DNA from: Corticium candelabrum
Taxonomy: Eukaryota; Porifera; Homoscleromorpha; Homosclerophorida; Plakinidae
Reading direction: 5' to 3'
NCBI RefSeq assembly: GCF_963422355.1
Contig: NC_085094.1
Coordinates: forward strand, 3,822,391 to 3,886,390
DNA length: 64,000 nt
The notes beneath the pieces are model-generated. The model did not search any database, had not been told where the DNA came from, and was given only the letters and a program-made list of their open reading frames with translations. The position numbers and the translations under genes are program-made. Positions 1 through 13,434 of this stretch are shown here, one piece after another; the first letter of the stretch is position 1; each line of letters starts with the position of its first letter.

Positions 1-349
1 CGATTGGTCAGTATCGTGAGATGGGTTGGAAGCGAGCAATCGCAGTGCAATGCATGGGTCGTCGAAGTGCGACGAGTGGTGGGAGTGCAGTGCAACGGCT
101 CGTTGGAGTGTGCTGGTCCGGCAAATAGCCGTTGTATTGGGGGGATTGCAGTCGAAACTTCGGGAGGTGGTAGCCCAAGGTCTGAAAAAATAGCCATTTG
201 TATTGAAAATGATGGTAGTCACAACTTGCACCAAAGTAGCTGGAGCCGAAGGAGATCTCGGAACGGATTTTATGCTTCCGTTGTGTATATACTATAATGT
301 TATTAGTCTAATAGGACGTTCAATATGAGATAGAAAATATGTTATAGGA
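1..349. other. Unassigned sequence at window edge
   Basis: I see no gene, repeat or RNA here. An open frame covers most of it but its translation resembles no family I know. If the first four exons of the GTPase-kinase gene that resumes at 6945 exist, they should lie upstream of this window, because nothing here resembles them. Confidence 0.4.
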
Positions 350-3300
350 GTGGAAAACTGTTTTTGCAACCATCGACTTGACAACTTTTTCGGCTACCAC
401 CTCTCTAATAAAAAACACTATTTTCCAAAGCTGGCGCAAATAGATGTATTAAAGGATTGCCCTATAGGTATTAGGGTAGAGTACCGCATTCTGGCAAACT
501 TACGGGATGTGCTACGAGCGCAGCGAGTAGCGCAGACCAGAAGTGCCCTAGAACCGGTACTCTACCCTACTATACGCGTAGGACCCAAGCATAAGGCAGG
601 AAAGGGCAAGTATGTACCCAATTACAAGGTGACGTGTAGAAGATGTGGACGATCACCAGGTCATAACAGAGCTAGTTGTCCAGCGCGAGAAGGGAAATGC
701 TCAAAATGTCATATGACAGGGCATTACGGAGCAGTAAGAAGTAGCAAGTACGTCAGTTACATTGGTTCAGATTAGGGCAACATAGAGGATAGTCTTTTCC
801 TCGGAGCCGTTACGAAGCCCTGTAGTCGTTCCTGAAAACGGTTTCACTGTTGATGGAACAAATTCCAGTAGAATTCAAAATATGCACGGGAGCTGATGTT
901 TCTGTTGTGTCGGCCTCACTGTTCTATAGCCATTACTCTACAACTCTGATACCCTCCGACAGAACCTTGAAAGATCCCAATCAGAGTATCTTGGACGTTG
1001 CTGGTTATGTCGTTTGTCAGTTGAGAAAGGGCGATCGCACAATAAAGGATAGAGTGTATGTGGTGCGGATCTAAGCCACCCTCTTTTTGGACGAACTGTC
1101 ATTTAGAAGTTAGGCCTTCACTCCAGAATCGAATCTATTAGCTTAAGTGGTTCGATGTTACGTATTGCTGTCAAATAGTTAGATGTCTTCGAGGGATTAG
1201 AAATTCTTCAAAGGGACTATCAAATATGCCTGAAAGAGAAAGCTAATTGCAGTACCTGTCTTACCAAAAGTAAAGCAGGAGTTGTCTAGAATGAAGTCAT
1301 TTGGAGTTATCTCCAAAGAGAAGGAACCAACATATTGGGGCGCGCCGGTGGTGGTCGTCCCCAAGGCTAACGGCACAGTACGCATCTGCGTGGATCTTAC
1401 TAAGCTAAATCCGAGCGTTACGAAAGAGGGTCAGATTCTTCCATCTGTGAAAGACACTTTGACTCAGCTAGGAAATGCCCAGATTTTTCACAAAACTGGA
1501 TGCTAATTCGGGGTTTGGCCAGTGCGTTTATCCAAAAAGTCATCACCGCTAACTACCCCTATGACACCATTTGGCTGATACTGTTTTCATTGGTTGCCAT
1601 TTGGAATTACTTCGGCACCAGAACACTTCAAAAACGAATGTCCAAGATATTACTCTCTGTTCGCGTTGACTTTGCGTTCGGAAGTGACTAATGACGCATC
1701 TGTATTTGCTTACCACACACAGATGTTAAGTGATATCTCATTAGCTATGCATTCTAGAGGTCATACAGCAGAAAGAGAAGAGGAGTCAGACATATCAAGC
1801 AACTACTTGCGAAACAAGAGCAACTGAGAGTTGATGTCAAGGCAGCGGACGGTTTAGTGACCTTGTTAATTGGCTGCTTTCTCTATTAGCAGCATTCTTG
1901 TTGTAAGGTCATACCTTCTTAATAAGTTAAGAACCCTTAGGACTCTTGATATGCAAAAGCCTTAACAAACCGTCTGTGTAATACATACGGTGTCGTTACC
2001 CTAACTATACAAAATCTGGGAAGTTGCGGTTTCGAACGATACCAAGATCGTCACTGTCTGCCCTATTGCGTAGAAGTTATTACAGATTTTCAAAGCGCAA
2101 AGTCAACGCGAACAGAGAGTAGAAGGTCTGGACGGGGTCGTTTGTATCGGTGACAACATTCTGGTGTTTGGTGATGACCAGAACAACATGATCGATGTCT
2201 TCGCCGAGTTCTTACAAGAATTCGTGCAGCAGAGAGGTTTCTCTAAATAGACAGAAATGTGTCTTTTCAGTCCCATCGGTCAAGTTTATTAGGCCGATAG
2301 TGGGACAAGAAGGAATTCGCCCGGACCCGGACAATGTGAGTGCCATCATTAAGATGGATGCTCCGACAAATATCGGAGAACTGCGTCGCTTTCTAGGGTT
2401 GCTCAATCAACAAGCCAAGTACACAAATGATTTAGCGGAGAAGACCAAACCTCTCCGTACTCTGTTACAACGAAACAGCCACTGGCACTGGGACACACAA
2501 CAACAAGAGGCATTGAAAAGAATCAAAAAGGAGATCACCGAAGTACGGGTTCCTGCTTTGTACGACCCAAACAAAGGTACGGTTGTATCAGCAGATGCTT
2601 CATCGTACTAACTTGGGGCGGTACTGCGTCAACAGCATCCAGATGGTGGTTATAAGCCGCTGCTTATGCATCACGGTTGTTGTCGGATACCGAACGGCGC
2701 CGCTACGCACAAATCGAGAAAAAGGCACTGGCCGTCACCTGGCCACAGAAAGATTTCAACATCACTTGATTGGGAAGAACTTCACAATCGAAACCGATCA
2801 CAAGCCTCTAGTACCGACGTTGGGATCGAAGGGCTTAGGTGATCTGCCACACAGTATTCAAAGGTTCTCCGTGCGACTCTTCAGATTTTCCTTTTCCATG
2901 ATCCATGTGCCTGGAAAAGAGCTTGTTACCGCAGATGCTTCAACCCGGAGAATTCCCTAGTACAGTAGACCAGATTTTACAGGACGCTGTAGAAGACTTT
3001 ACACATACATCATTTGAATCATTAGCTGCATTAGAAGAAAGACTTGAACAAATCAAAACATTGCAGGACGACGACGTAGTTACTAGCAGGGTGAACAAAT
3101 ACGTTTCAACTGTTTGGCCAAAACTTCACATACTTCAAGTGGAGCTCAAACCGTATTGGAACCGTCGCGAAGAATTGCATATTTATGACAACCCACTGCT
3201 CAAGGGATCCAGGATAGTCATCCCTCCTGCACTGAGAGACAGTGATTAGATGCAATTCACTGCAGCCACCAGTGGATCTCCAAATGTCGAGAGAGGGCTA

Positions 3301-3690
3301 AACAGGCGGTTTGGTGGCCGGGCAAAAGTTCGTAGATTGAAGCTTTAGTTGCTATTTGCGAGACGTGTGCAAGGAAACGGAGAATTCCAGCCGAGCCACT
3401 GATATATACACCTTTCCGGAATATTCGTGGCAACAAGTGGCTATGGACTTGTTTGAATTCACAGTCGATCATACTTGCTTGTAGTTGATTACTATTCGAG
3501 AGATATAGAAATCGCTCTTCTATCCAATACTACATCCCCAGCAGTAATCAGCCATCTGAAGTCAATTTTCCTCGGTACGGAATATCAGAAAAATTTATTT
3601 CTGATAATGGACCACAGTTTGCTTCTGAAACAATGGCGTACGGCAGACTGTGTTACGATCGCTTCCCTGCACTCAAAATGGTGATCTTCT
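350..3690 (+). mobile_element. Ty3/gypsy LTR retrotransposon fossil, broken
   Basis: Plus-strand remains of a Ty3/gypsy element in the expected order. There is a gag end with two CCHC zinc knuckles (about 630-745), a protease-like stretch (about 850-1070), reverse transcriptase (about 1280-1690 and 2150-2480), RNase H (about 2480-2960) and an integrase start (about 2990-3690). It is clearly broken, with roughly ten or more breaks, so it looks old. I could not find matching LTRs. It lies upstream of exon 5 of the first GTPase-kinase gene and may have landed in that gene's intron. Confidence 0.8.
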
Positions 3691-6060
3691 TTGTTGACAG
3701 TTTAACCGTATTGTATACATCTATCCATGTAGAATGAACATCAAACAAGATAAAAACACGTGGTCCAAGAATGGACCGGCGTAGTCTACATGTACCTGGA
3801 ACCAGGATTTTCCGATCCACTCCCAAGTGTGCAATGAAGCCAGAGGTGGTCGGGCCTGTGTCTTTGATATGTTTCACCATGTTTCACCACTTGTTCAATG
3901 TCATTGTCTATCTTTGGCCACCAAACCACCCCTCTAGCCAGCCCTTTATACGGGATATTTTAGGCTGGACTGATTGATAACTCGTCCAAAGTGGTCGCTT
4001 AATAAAGCTGGTGGTGGTACAATCATTCTGTTGCCTAGCATCAAACATCCCTTTTCCGTGTCCATCTCCAGTCTCATTTTTGCATACGGCTCGAGCCCCT
4101 CTGGGACTCTGCTGGGCAACCCTGACTTTTGTTGTCTTTGACTAGCTGAAGGACCGGGTCTTCTATCGTCCAACCTCTAATTTGTTTAGCTGATATCGGT
4201 GTGGCTCCCAACTGATTTAATAAGACATGTACTACCTCAAGCGGGGAACCGTCACTTTCTGGCGTCCTTGGTAATGGAAGTCTGCTTTAAGCATCTGTAT
4301 GAGCATTCATTCCGTCCGGCCAGTTGGAGAGGGCCAACCTCTGTACTACGCGAGCAGAGATCGCCGATGTTATGTGCCTATCCTCTCCGAATAACCCAAT
4401 CAGTAATTTATGGCTAGAAATCAATGTAAAGTGTCGTTCATAAATAAACCTGCAAAATCTTTTAACTCTAAACTGAACCGCCAATCCTTCCCCATCAATG
4501 TGCAAGTAGTTCGTTCCGCGGTGGTCAACGACAAATATGCAAACGCTACTGGTAGTTTATTGCTATTCTCCAATTGGTGTGACAGTACTGCTCTTATTTC
4601 CAGAATCGCAAGCAACAATGAGTGGTGGTAGTTTGGAATTGTAGTGTGCTAACATTGGCGCAGTAGTGAGTAGCTGTTTCGACCCTTGAGCTTTGTTGTG
4701 TTCTTTGCTCTACTCCTAGGGTGTCTCCTTTCTTTGTAAGAGGTACAAGGGGGATTAGACTGTTGCTGGACTCTTGGGAAATTGTTGTAGTGAGAATACT
4801 AAAATATGCTTTCAATTCAGTAGGTCCTTAATGTCTGTGTGCTTGGAGTATGGCTTAAACTTTCTCTTTAGGGTGAATTTCTCTGAGTCAATTGTGTACC
4901 CCAGGTATGTGACCGCAGACGTCATAAACTCACACTTGTCCTTTCGAAAGTGTAATCCAGACAGGCGCAATTTCTCCAACACTGTCGCCAGCCGTGTCAG
5001 GCGTTCCTGCCAGGAGCCCCCAGTTACTAAGACGTTATCCAAATACACGACCATTCCTAGTATCCTTGCTGAAATACCCCGGGCACGCGGGTGCATCATG
5101 TAAAGGTAGCCGGTTGTATCTCAAGAGTCCCATGAGGGTATTAATGTTAACATAGTTTCGAAAAGCGTCGTCCAGGACTAACTGGTGGTAGACCCTACTC
5201 ATGTACAGTTTGGTAAATAACTTTTTTCCTGCTAGCTGTGCCGACAAGTCTTCGATGTCTGGATAAAAGAAGTATCCACCTTCGATGCTCTATTTACTGT
5301 CAGTTTGTAACCACCGCAAATACGTATGGTCCTGTCTTTTTTAGAGCTGAAACGATGGACGCAGCCAAGTCTGAAAACGCACAAGGAATATTATTCCTCT
5401 CTCTTGAAGTTTAAATAATTGTTCTTCCACCTTGTTTCGCAGTGCCGGGTGTGGATTGAGGGTCTGCTGTGATCTTAGCTGTCATCCCTCTGGGTGTCCC
5501 CACTTCTTCACTAAATACTATTGCCGTGCCTGCTAGTATTTTTTTAGTCTTTCACGTCTATGTAGCTGGAACATCTCCTTCCAATCTAAGGGATATGTTT
5601 TAACCAATTCATGCTCATTAAGCTTGATCACTGACTTTCGACGATATACCGCTCCGAGTTTGGGTTGATCTTTGTTGCTGGTTTTGCACGTTCATTAACA
5701 CTATTCCCAAACTCTTGTGTTCTTCCCACTTTAATTGCTGGATTTTCTCTCATCTAGGCAATTTCAGTTGCCGCTTCTAATGCCGTCAAGAATATCGCTC
5801 GTTTCTGTTCGTCATTCGTAATCATATAGAAATATAACGTCAAAATAGCACGTCATCCATTCTCTGTAGTGAAACCAATCGTCGGTTGTCTCCTCGAAGG
5901 GATCCAGGCGACCGAACGCTACTGTAGCCGTTGTTGGTGTTGCCGTCGAGGTGGGTCCATGGCTCCGTCATCTCGTCGCCAATGCAGTGACTGTAACTTG
6001 TTCTTAGTTCCTCGCTTCACAACTACGATAGTTTCCTGAATCGAACCAAATTCCCGTATC
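3690..6060 (-). mobile_element. Second Ty3/gypsy fossil, opposite strand, broken
   Basis: Minus-strand remains of another Ty3/gypsy copy, tail to tail with the preceding one. The clearest part is reverse transcriptase at about 4810-5250, with a YLDN-type catalytic box and the following region where the family places a conserved YLG. An RNase H/integrase-linker stretch lies near 3950-4170. More decayed pol and probably gag sequence runs to about 6060. It has many breaks (roughly ten or more) and looks old. No LTRs were recognised, so the ends are approximate. Confidence 0.7.
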
Positions 6061-6189
6061 CACTACAATACTAGAATATAATTATTTTAGTCATGATTAC
6101 AGCGTGCAACGCTGTCCACCTGACTCAGGAACACGATAGTATACCATGCAGCTTGCTTGGCGGCGGACCTAACTTTCTGTACATGCATG

Positions 6190-6352
<163 letters not shown>

Positions 6353-6632
6353 TTTATTACATCAAGCTATGATACAATTCTGCAAAGAACTACAGTAATG
6401 CAGCTAGACTAACGTTCATTGAAAGCTAACATTACAGCAAACTAAAACACTTATATATAACTAAGACTAATGAGGAAAAAATTGGGTGCTGAGAGAGTCA
6501 GGCCTCTCAGACCCACCGCACAACATGCTAAGTTTCTTTGATATAACTTGAACATTACACTTCTGTAATTGTACAGAGAATCTTTTCCTCCAAAACTCTA
6601 AAAATTCCGCAGCATTAGGTCTTCCTGCTTCA

Positions 6633-6637
<5 letters not shown>

Positions 6638-6695
<58 letters not shown>

Positions 6696-6699
6696 GTCA
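6638..6699. repeat. (CTGT)n microsatellite
   Basis: About fifteen CTGT units in the presumed intron upstream of exon 5 of the first GTPase-kinase gene. A similar tract sits in intron 2 of the third family member, so it may be an inherited intronic repeat or an independent expansion. Confidence 0.95.
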
Positions 6700-6944
6700 T
6701 TGACTCATTATATATTTCTTATACAAGACATTACAGTCCACAATATACTAACAATCAGCAAGTTGTAAGACAAATTGGACCTAAAAAGTCACTAACTACG
6801 ACTAAGAGTCAAACGGTTGACAATAGGTGTCTGTCTGTCTGTCTGTCTTTCTATTTGTCTCTATGACTGTGAGCAAGCTTCTGCTCACATTGCATCAATG
6901 TCCTTCGTCTCTTTTATTTTATACATAGTCATTTCTGTGAATAG

Positions 6945-9346
6945 GTTGGTGGTTTACTGAAAGCGTATGTAAAAAGTGTTGGAGAGTTAGGTTTCTCATC
7001 TCAATCTGCAATATTTGTCCTAAACAAGTGGGACATGTTTTGTGACCAAATTCGTTTGGAAGAAGACAGACAGAAGTACTTAGATCTTGCAGCTAGAGAG
7101 ATCAAGACTCGTTGGCCAGGATTTCAACGAGAACAACTTCTGGTTATGAACTCAAAGCGAGCGCTGCTGTTGCAAACGTTTGGCAAACATTCTCCAGATT
7201 TGTCTACTCTTTGTGAATCAATCAAAAGAATGCTTCCAATAGCTCTTGAAAACAACCTTAAACGATTGCTACTGTACGTATGTTAACCAACGCAGTTTAG
7301 AGCATACTTTTATTTCTGGTTGTTACATTTTAACAGAAAACCATGCGACCTAATGAGCTATGCAGAGCATGCATTGGAAACAACAATCAGGCAGCTGAGA
7401 TTGCCAGTAGACGAAAGGAAGATACGACTAAGGCAATGGTGGGAAAAACTAGAAGCTGTTGAGTCGTCACTAGAAAATGGACACTTGCATGAAATAACAA
7501 ACAATTTGCTACAAAAGACTCGCAAGTTTACAACGGTTGATCTTATCAATCATTTGAAGTCAGAAAATGTACGTAATAATGTCCTGAAATGGAGAAGGTC
7601 AGCGTTACAAGACGAACAACAACAATTGTTTGATGGTCGAAAGGTGAGTGAGTTTTTGCAAGATCGAATTACCGACGAAATAGCGAATTTTGGAGGCTAC
7701 AAGAATCTTCGTGAGTGGGTAAACAGCAAGTTTGTTGAAGACGCCCAGAAAGCACAAAAAACATTGAACATTCTGAACTTAGATGTCACTGGTGGAAACA
7801 CATCAGAAAAAGAAATCTCAGTTACTAGTGATGACGATGTCAACGAAGATGATGATGACGATGATGTTGATGATCGTGATGATGTCGTCGTCCGATCTGC
7901 TAAGAAATTAAAAATAGCTGCAGTTGTCGCGGCCACGCCATTGTTAGTTGCAGCTGTTCCACTTGCTCTTCTTATTGGAGTCATCGCCACTCCTGTAGTT
8001 GCAACATTGAAGAAGATTAAGGAAAGGTCTTTCAAAGAAGCAGTAGCAAAAGCATTTGATGACTTCCTGACCCAATGTCAAACAGAGTCCGGTGTAAAAA
8101 ATCTGCATAACCTAGTTTTGAATGTGCTAGAACATTCCTGTTATTCTGTAAAATTTGTCAGAAATGACATTCCTGAGCAAATAGCAACAACTCGCCAGCG
8201 ATTGAGGGCACTTGAACAGCAAGATGAAGTTCATGTTCCAAAATACCAAGAGTTGCTGTGCAGATGCCAAGAGCAAAGCGGTAAGCTGTCGAAGTTTGCC
8301 CTACAATTCTATCCTCACCGTTATACCTACAGCGACCTCACATGGGATCAAACTAGTGAACCAATAGGTACATGCAGTTTTGGTACAATTTACAAAGTCA
8401 CCCTTCCTAAAATGAAAAAAGCTGCACTGAAATTGAGCGATGATCACATTACGCCAGAAAAAGCTCTTGATATCAAGAGAGAACTGACCAATTCTCGGTA
8501 TTAATAAATATAATCTGAATCAGCAATGCTTATGAATTTTAATTTGTTTTGCTTTGTATTGTTTTGCAGCAAGTGCAGTCACCCAAACATTTTGAAATTT
8601 TATGGAACAGTACACGTCTTACCAAACCCACTGAAACTTGGATTGCTTTATGAATGGTGTGACGGCGGAAGTCTGACAAACGTCATTACAGATGTCGAAC
8701 GAGAGCCCGCGCATACAGTAACAGGATTCTCAATTGCTCGAGATCTTGCACTAAATATAGTCAATGGCCTAGACTATTTGCATGGAAATAATGTCATTCA
8801 TCGAGATCTGAAGCCAGAAAATATTCTGGTAAGCAACTAACAGCGCTATAGCAGTGGAACAATCAGTAATGCCATTCTATTGTTGCTTACTAATTATAGA
8901 TGACTGCCCGAAGAGAAGTAAAGCTTGCATATATAGGTCTGGCCAAGCACACAGACCAATTGAATGGTACTGTGTGTGCAACTAATGCGTACATGGCACC
9001 TGAGATAAGAAGTGGCAAGCCCTACACGTGGTCAGTGGATCTGTTCAGTTTTGGAATCATCATGTGGGAAATATGGAATGGGAAAAGAGCTTATTCAGAC
9101 GATCAGATCATAAAATTCTCGGCTGAAGAATTCTCTAAGAAAGTAGAAGTTCGTCCAGACAATGACGCGTTTACTGGTGAAGAGATACCAGCATTGCTTG
9201 CCAGTGTCCCTGATGCTATCCTTACCCAACATAGAGCCAAAACGTGGGCAGGTGTGGCTAGAGCCTGCTGGTCATCTGACCCTCAAAGTCGTCCATCAGC
9301 TGCGGAGACGCGCGCCTCTATTACAAATATTATTGTTGCTACGTGA
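6945..9346 (+). CDS. Dynamin/mitofusin-like GTPase-membrane-kinase protein, copy 1 (3' exons only)
   Basis: Four coding exons are seen: 6945-7273, 7337-8497, 8570-8828 and 8900-9346 (731 residues), matching exons 5-8 of the two full copies downstream with identical phases. The fragment opens in the GTPase domain with the G4 motif NKWD (about residues 27-30). A helical region follows, then an Asp-rich run, a hydrophobic segment of about 35 residues (AAVVAATPLLVAAVPLAL) and a kinase-like domain. The kinase keeps a glycine loop (IGTCSFG), the beta-3 lysine (AALK, about residue 475), HRDLKPEN (about 574) and APE. The DFG position reads YIG, so the metal-binding Asp is missing and catalysis is doubtful. 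Exons 1-4 with the P-loop are not in the window; gypsy fossils lie where they would be expected, so the gene may extend upstream or be 5'-truncated. The stop is TGA at 9344. Family membership is sure; activity and role are not. Confidence 0.85.
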
Positions 9347-9553
9347 ACCAGCTATACATCAATGCCCAGTAAGCCACACGACTCTCAAAAGCAATATGTA
9401 TAACTGTATTTACTCATTACTGTGAACGCTGGAAAACATACAGAAAGTTTAATTGCTTGCAATTTGTTTTAGTATGCTCAAAATGTCTGCTATTATGCAT
9501 GCAAAATAGATGCTAGTGTCTACATTAATCATAGCGATGGTCTTGCTTGCTTC
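9347..9553. other. Presumed 3' flank of copy 1
   Basis: AT-rich sequence between the stop codon of the first GTPase-kinase gene and a large foldback. I see no further gene or RNA in it. Confidence 0.4.
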
Positions 9554-11305
9554 GAATATCTAATACTAATTCAGTGCAAACCGGCGTTGGCCAATTTTCG
9601 CGTAATGTAGCGAGCAATAGGTCTAGCTAGTTAGCTAGAATAACCTGAGCACAAAGTGGAGAAAGTACGGAGTGCATGCAAATCATATATATGTAGCAGA
9701 GCCGCTGGAGACTCCATTCTCACGTCAATCGGGTTTTCGACCTTACACTTGAAAAACAGTTGATTAAGATATATGCATGCTTCTACCTATTTGATGCGGT
9801 CTTCTTTGACTCTGCCATTGCCGGATAGCGTAGCAAAAAATAGTCTTAATTAAAAGTGATGGGCATGCGCACTTTACTTGTCCATGACTTGCTCGACACT
9901 GTTTAGATGATACTGAAATGATGATGTGTATTATCAAAGATGTAAAAACGTCGTCGTCATGAAACATTACATACTACTCTAACATCAAGCGGATTGTTTA
10001 GTAACCTATAGTTCTGCTTAAACCGGTGTGACACGCCCAAATGTTTGGGGCTACCTCCCGACGGTCACCCGCCCGGTGTGCATGATGAGCTCTATTCTTT
10101 TTAGTGGATCGATTGTCTAGTCATGTGTGTGTACGTACAATGCATCTTGTGTGCTGATTGAAGTCTTCTAGCCAGAACGTTCTAATGATGTATCCAGATC
10201 GCGTATTGAAGAAGTCTAATACTGTGACAGTTGCTGTTCTTTGACCTTTAATTAACAGTTTTGTAGTTGTCAAACAACTAGCCTAGCTTACTTATATATA
10301 GCGATAATTATTGCAATTGATCATGATCTAGATATCTGAGTGTGTATGGTATGCCTACAGTATACAATCCTTCAAAGTACTGTACACTGTTGCTCTTTAC
10401 ACATGTAGATATGTGATCTCGATCAGCAAAAAGTTACCATGATGCCGTGAAGATACTAAGATCCCTTGCATGTATAATTAAAAAAATGACGATCAAGTTA
10501 AATTTGTCTATTAAGAAAATACATTAACAGCCTTTCGTTTTATACATTTTATACCGATGTACGTGACTACGAAAAGCAACTAAACAAAGACTATCTCTCT
10601 ATTTTGCTCCTATTTTATTATACATGGAAGGGATATACACAATCTGGACACATTATTAGAAGAATGTTCTAGAGGACCTCGATCAGCACAGGACGCATTG
10701 TACGTACACGTACATGCATGACTAGACCCAATCGATCCACTAGAAAGAGTAGAGCTCATCATGCACATGGAGTGCGTGACCGGCCTAGCGTCAGGGGGGA
10801 TGAGGAAGGCTGAGGGAGGCTGAGGGAAACTGAGGGAGGCTCTAGCCCCAAACATTTTGAGCGTTTCACTCCCGTTCAAGCAGAACTGTAGGTTACTAGA
10901 CAATCTGCTTGATCTTAGAATAGTATGTAATGGTGACGACGGCGTTTTTACCTTTTTGATAATACACATCATCATTTCAGTATTATCTAAACAGTGGTGA
11001 GAAGTCATGGACACGTAAAGTGCGCATGCCCATCAATTAATTAATTAAGACGTTTGCTATGCTATCCGCGGCAATGGCAGAGTAAAAAGACAACTATTTT
11101 TTGAAGTATGTGTAAGATCGACAACCTGATTGACCGGAGAATGGAATCTCCAGCAGCTCCGCTACCTGATTCTATGCACTCCGTATACATTCTCCACTTT
11201 GTGCTCAGGTTATTTAACTAGCTAGACCTATTGCTCGCTATATTACGCGAAATGCTAAAATTGGCCAATGCCAATTTGCACTAAAATTAGTATTTGATTC
11301 TATTG
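9554..11305. repeat. Large foldback: two inverted arms of about 0.55-0.6 kb
   Basis: The sequence from about 9554 to 10130 reappears, reverse complemented and diverged, at about 10718-11305. Matching landmarks include CACAAAGTGGAGAA near 9650 against TTCTCCACTTTGTG near 11190, GGGCATGCGCACTTTA against TAAAGTGCGCATGCCC, and GATCGATTG against CAATCGATC at the inner ends. The spacer (about 10131-10717) holds no recognisable gene. It may be a non-autonomous foldback DNA transposon or a local inverted duplication. I saw no clean terminal motif or target duplication. Confidence 0.85.
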
Positions 11306-11420
11306 TCGCAGCGAGCCTTGAAACACTTTTTGGCATGGATTGTAACAGTGTTTCGATTCCACTCCTTTACACACACTATTCTCATATTGCAAACAGTTGC
11401 ACACATACGCTGCATAATTG

Positions 11421-11795
11421 TCACGACAGATTAGATGACAACTTCTTCATTAGAACTCGAGTCTTAGAACGAACCTCATCCCAATCTGTATAGCAAGACT
11501 CAAGATACCTTTGCTGATTGTCTTGCATCTTGTATGCACTTCTGCCATGAAGTACACGATCATTGTTTGCCACAGTCATTTGTCCAGGTTCTGGTTGAAC
11601 TCAATCACATAATCAGGTGAGTTCAACAGATGAGAGAATTCATAATAAGCTGCATACCACTCATAAAGTTTGTCCATTAGGAGAGCTGAGAAGTGAGGAC
11701 CTCGAGTATGACTGCTGTATGATATTGCAGTGATTTCACCACTTGGAGACACTCTATAAGTGTAAGCAATAATGCAGTGCTCTCTCTCTGACTCA

Positions 11796-11869
<74 letters not shown>

Positions 11870-11875
11870 CACACA

Positions 11876-11968
<93 letters not shown>

Positions 11969-12387
11969 CAACAATTTCACAATACAAATTTTAGTAAATT
12001 TACTTAATCATGTTGTGCCATGATTCTGTGTCATAATCACCAAGACAGTCTGTACCACAATCCACAAACTGTATTGGATATTGTGAAAGCATATCAAACG
12101 CTGCGCGATTTCTTTTCCTCAGAGCTTCCGCAACATTGAATCCATCACAAAACCGAGATACAGCTTCAGTTGGATCCGGTAGTTGCTCAATGAAGTGAAA
12201 AAACTGAATCTTAGTAACACACAGAAATCAGTAAGTTTAATACACACAAATACAGTAGTAACAAATCTAAGAACATACCCCATTTGGATAATCACAAAAC
12301 GTATAATCAGTGTGCAATGGCAAGTCAGTACCTGTGTATGAAATAGTAGTTGCATCTGGCTTACTTTTTACTTTCAACAGGCCAAGC
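11421..12387 (-). pseudogene. Truncated gamma-butyrobetaine/trimethyllysine dioxygenase copy
   Basis: Three exons matching exons 2-4 of the dioxygenase gene at 16818-18438 are present: about 12285-12387, 12010-12213 and 11421-11753. Exon 2 keeps the iron-binding LHTD motif in frame, and exon 3 (FCDGFNVAEALRKRN) is open. The last exon needs a one-base shift near 11590-11600 to continue from YVIEF into PGQMTVANN and VLHGRSAY, which carries the distal His. The N-terminal exon is absent from the 1 kb upstream, where a LINE tail sits instead. The intron before the last exon is filled by a long (CA)n tract. Missing exon plus frameshift suggest a dead or dying duplicate; a sequencing error at the shift is possible. 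Confidence 0.8.
11799..11964. repeat. (CA)n microsatellite
   Basis: About 165 bases of nearly pure CA dinucleotide, with a few interruptions, inside the last intron of the broken dioxygenase copy. A shorter CA tract (about 17204-17255) occupies the same intron of the intact-looking paralogue, so the repeat predates the duplication. Confidence 0.95.
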
Positions 12388-12599
12388 CTACAGAACAATA
12401 TCAGTGACTGATTTACGACAACATAAGCAAATTAATGCAAACACAATTTTGACATTCTAGTAAATTGTCATTTTGTAGTCATCCGTCCACAGCCAAGCCA
12501 ACTTATAATACATAGTGATAGTTAACGATCAAGAACTACAAATGCAACCGTTACTTTACAACCCGGCCTAGTACACGAATGTATAATTATCATGTGAAA

Positions 12600-13000
12600 T
12601 TATACACATACAGTATAGCATAGACATGCAGTGAAAACAATTAAAGTCTGTAAAACAAAGTCTGTAATCAAATGCATGCATGTGCACAGATTGATCGGTG
12701 CCAAAGCACTAAAGCCTGCCACAATGTGGTCGACCATTTCTAGGCCTACACTGCACATGCAGCAAGTAGGACTGACATCACGATGTAGAATCTTGCGCTC
12801 ATAGGACCGAGTCCGAAGAGCTTGGTCTTGAGCAGCAACAACCAGTCCCTCAGTTGCAGCAGGAAGATTCGCTGCCTTTAGCCATCCGTAGGTCTCTTTC
12901 ATGTCCACAGGCGGTTGCTCAGTGAGACGGCAATACTGCCCGTGCATAGGCTTCCCGCTCCAGGACCACACACGAAGAGAACTGCAACACGTACAGTAAT
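12600..13000 (-). mobile_element. LINE 3' fragment (C-terminal end of a reverse-transcriptase ORF)
   Basis: A minus-strand frame contains WLKAANLPAATEGLVVAAQD, then LRTRSYERKIL and a Cys-rich box (CCMCSVGLEMVDHIVAG). This pattern is the C-terminal tail of a non-LTR retrotransposon polyprotein family common in marine invertebrates. Only the tail is present and the upstream reverse-transcriptase core was not found in this window. It ends where the dioxygenase duplicate should have its first exon, so it may mark the truncation point. Confidence 0.65.
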
Positions 13001-13434
13001 GTCTCGCATCTGTTTCAGGTGAAGGAGGAAGAGGTGACACCTCCAGTTAGAGAAGGACTGAGTTGTGGTGAAGGATTACCTGAGATGATGGACAGTTTTC
13101 AGAAGGCAGCAGACCCTGAGGTTGCTGGTGGTCCTTTCGACCTAACACTAGAGGATTCTTTAGTTACACCAGAGGAGCCAGTGATCCGGGCACCGATGCC
13201 ACCTGACTGTTACCTGAGCCAAAGTCAACGCCAGAATCGGTAGCACCGAGATGATCGACAAGGATTCGGAAGGAACCGGACAGCTTAAACTTGTGGCTTT
13301 AATTGACAGAATTATTGTTGTGTTGCGTAGTTTAGCTAAAGGTAGTGGAAAGGGGTGTAGTATCCGGGTGCTGTTCATCCAGGGTTTTTAGTCCTGGTAG
13401 TAGATCTTTCAATAGCGAACCACGAGATATCACA
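13001..13434. other. Unassigned interval
   Basis: Short open frames occur on both strands but none resembles a known family. I see no repeat or RNA gene. Confidence 0.35.

Noticed and set aside
7697-8035. Ser-rich minus-strand frame opposite exon 6 of copy 1 (also 38609-38947 opposite copy 2)
   Set aside because: These frames mirror the Asp-codon runs and coding sequence of the plus-strand kinase genes; no independent similarity.
11576-12023. Cys-Val and His-Thr repeat proteins over CA/GT tracts (also near 55320, 59065 and 60500)
   Set aside because: They come from dinucleotide microsatellites, not from genes.
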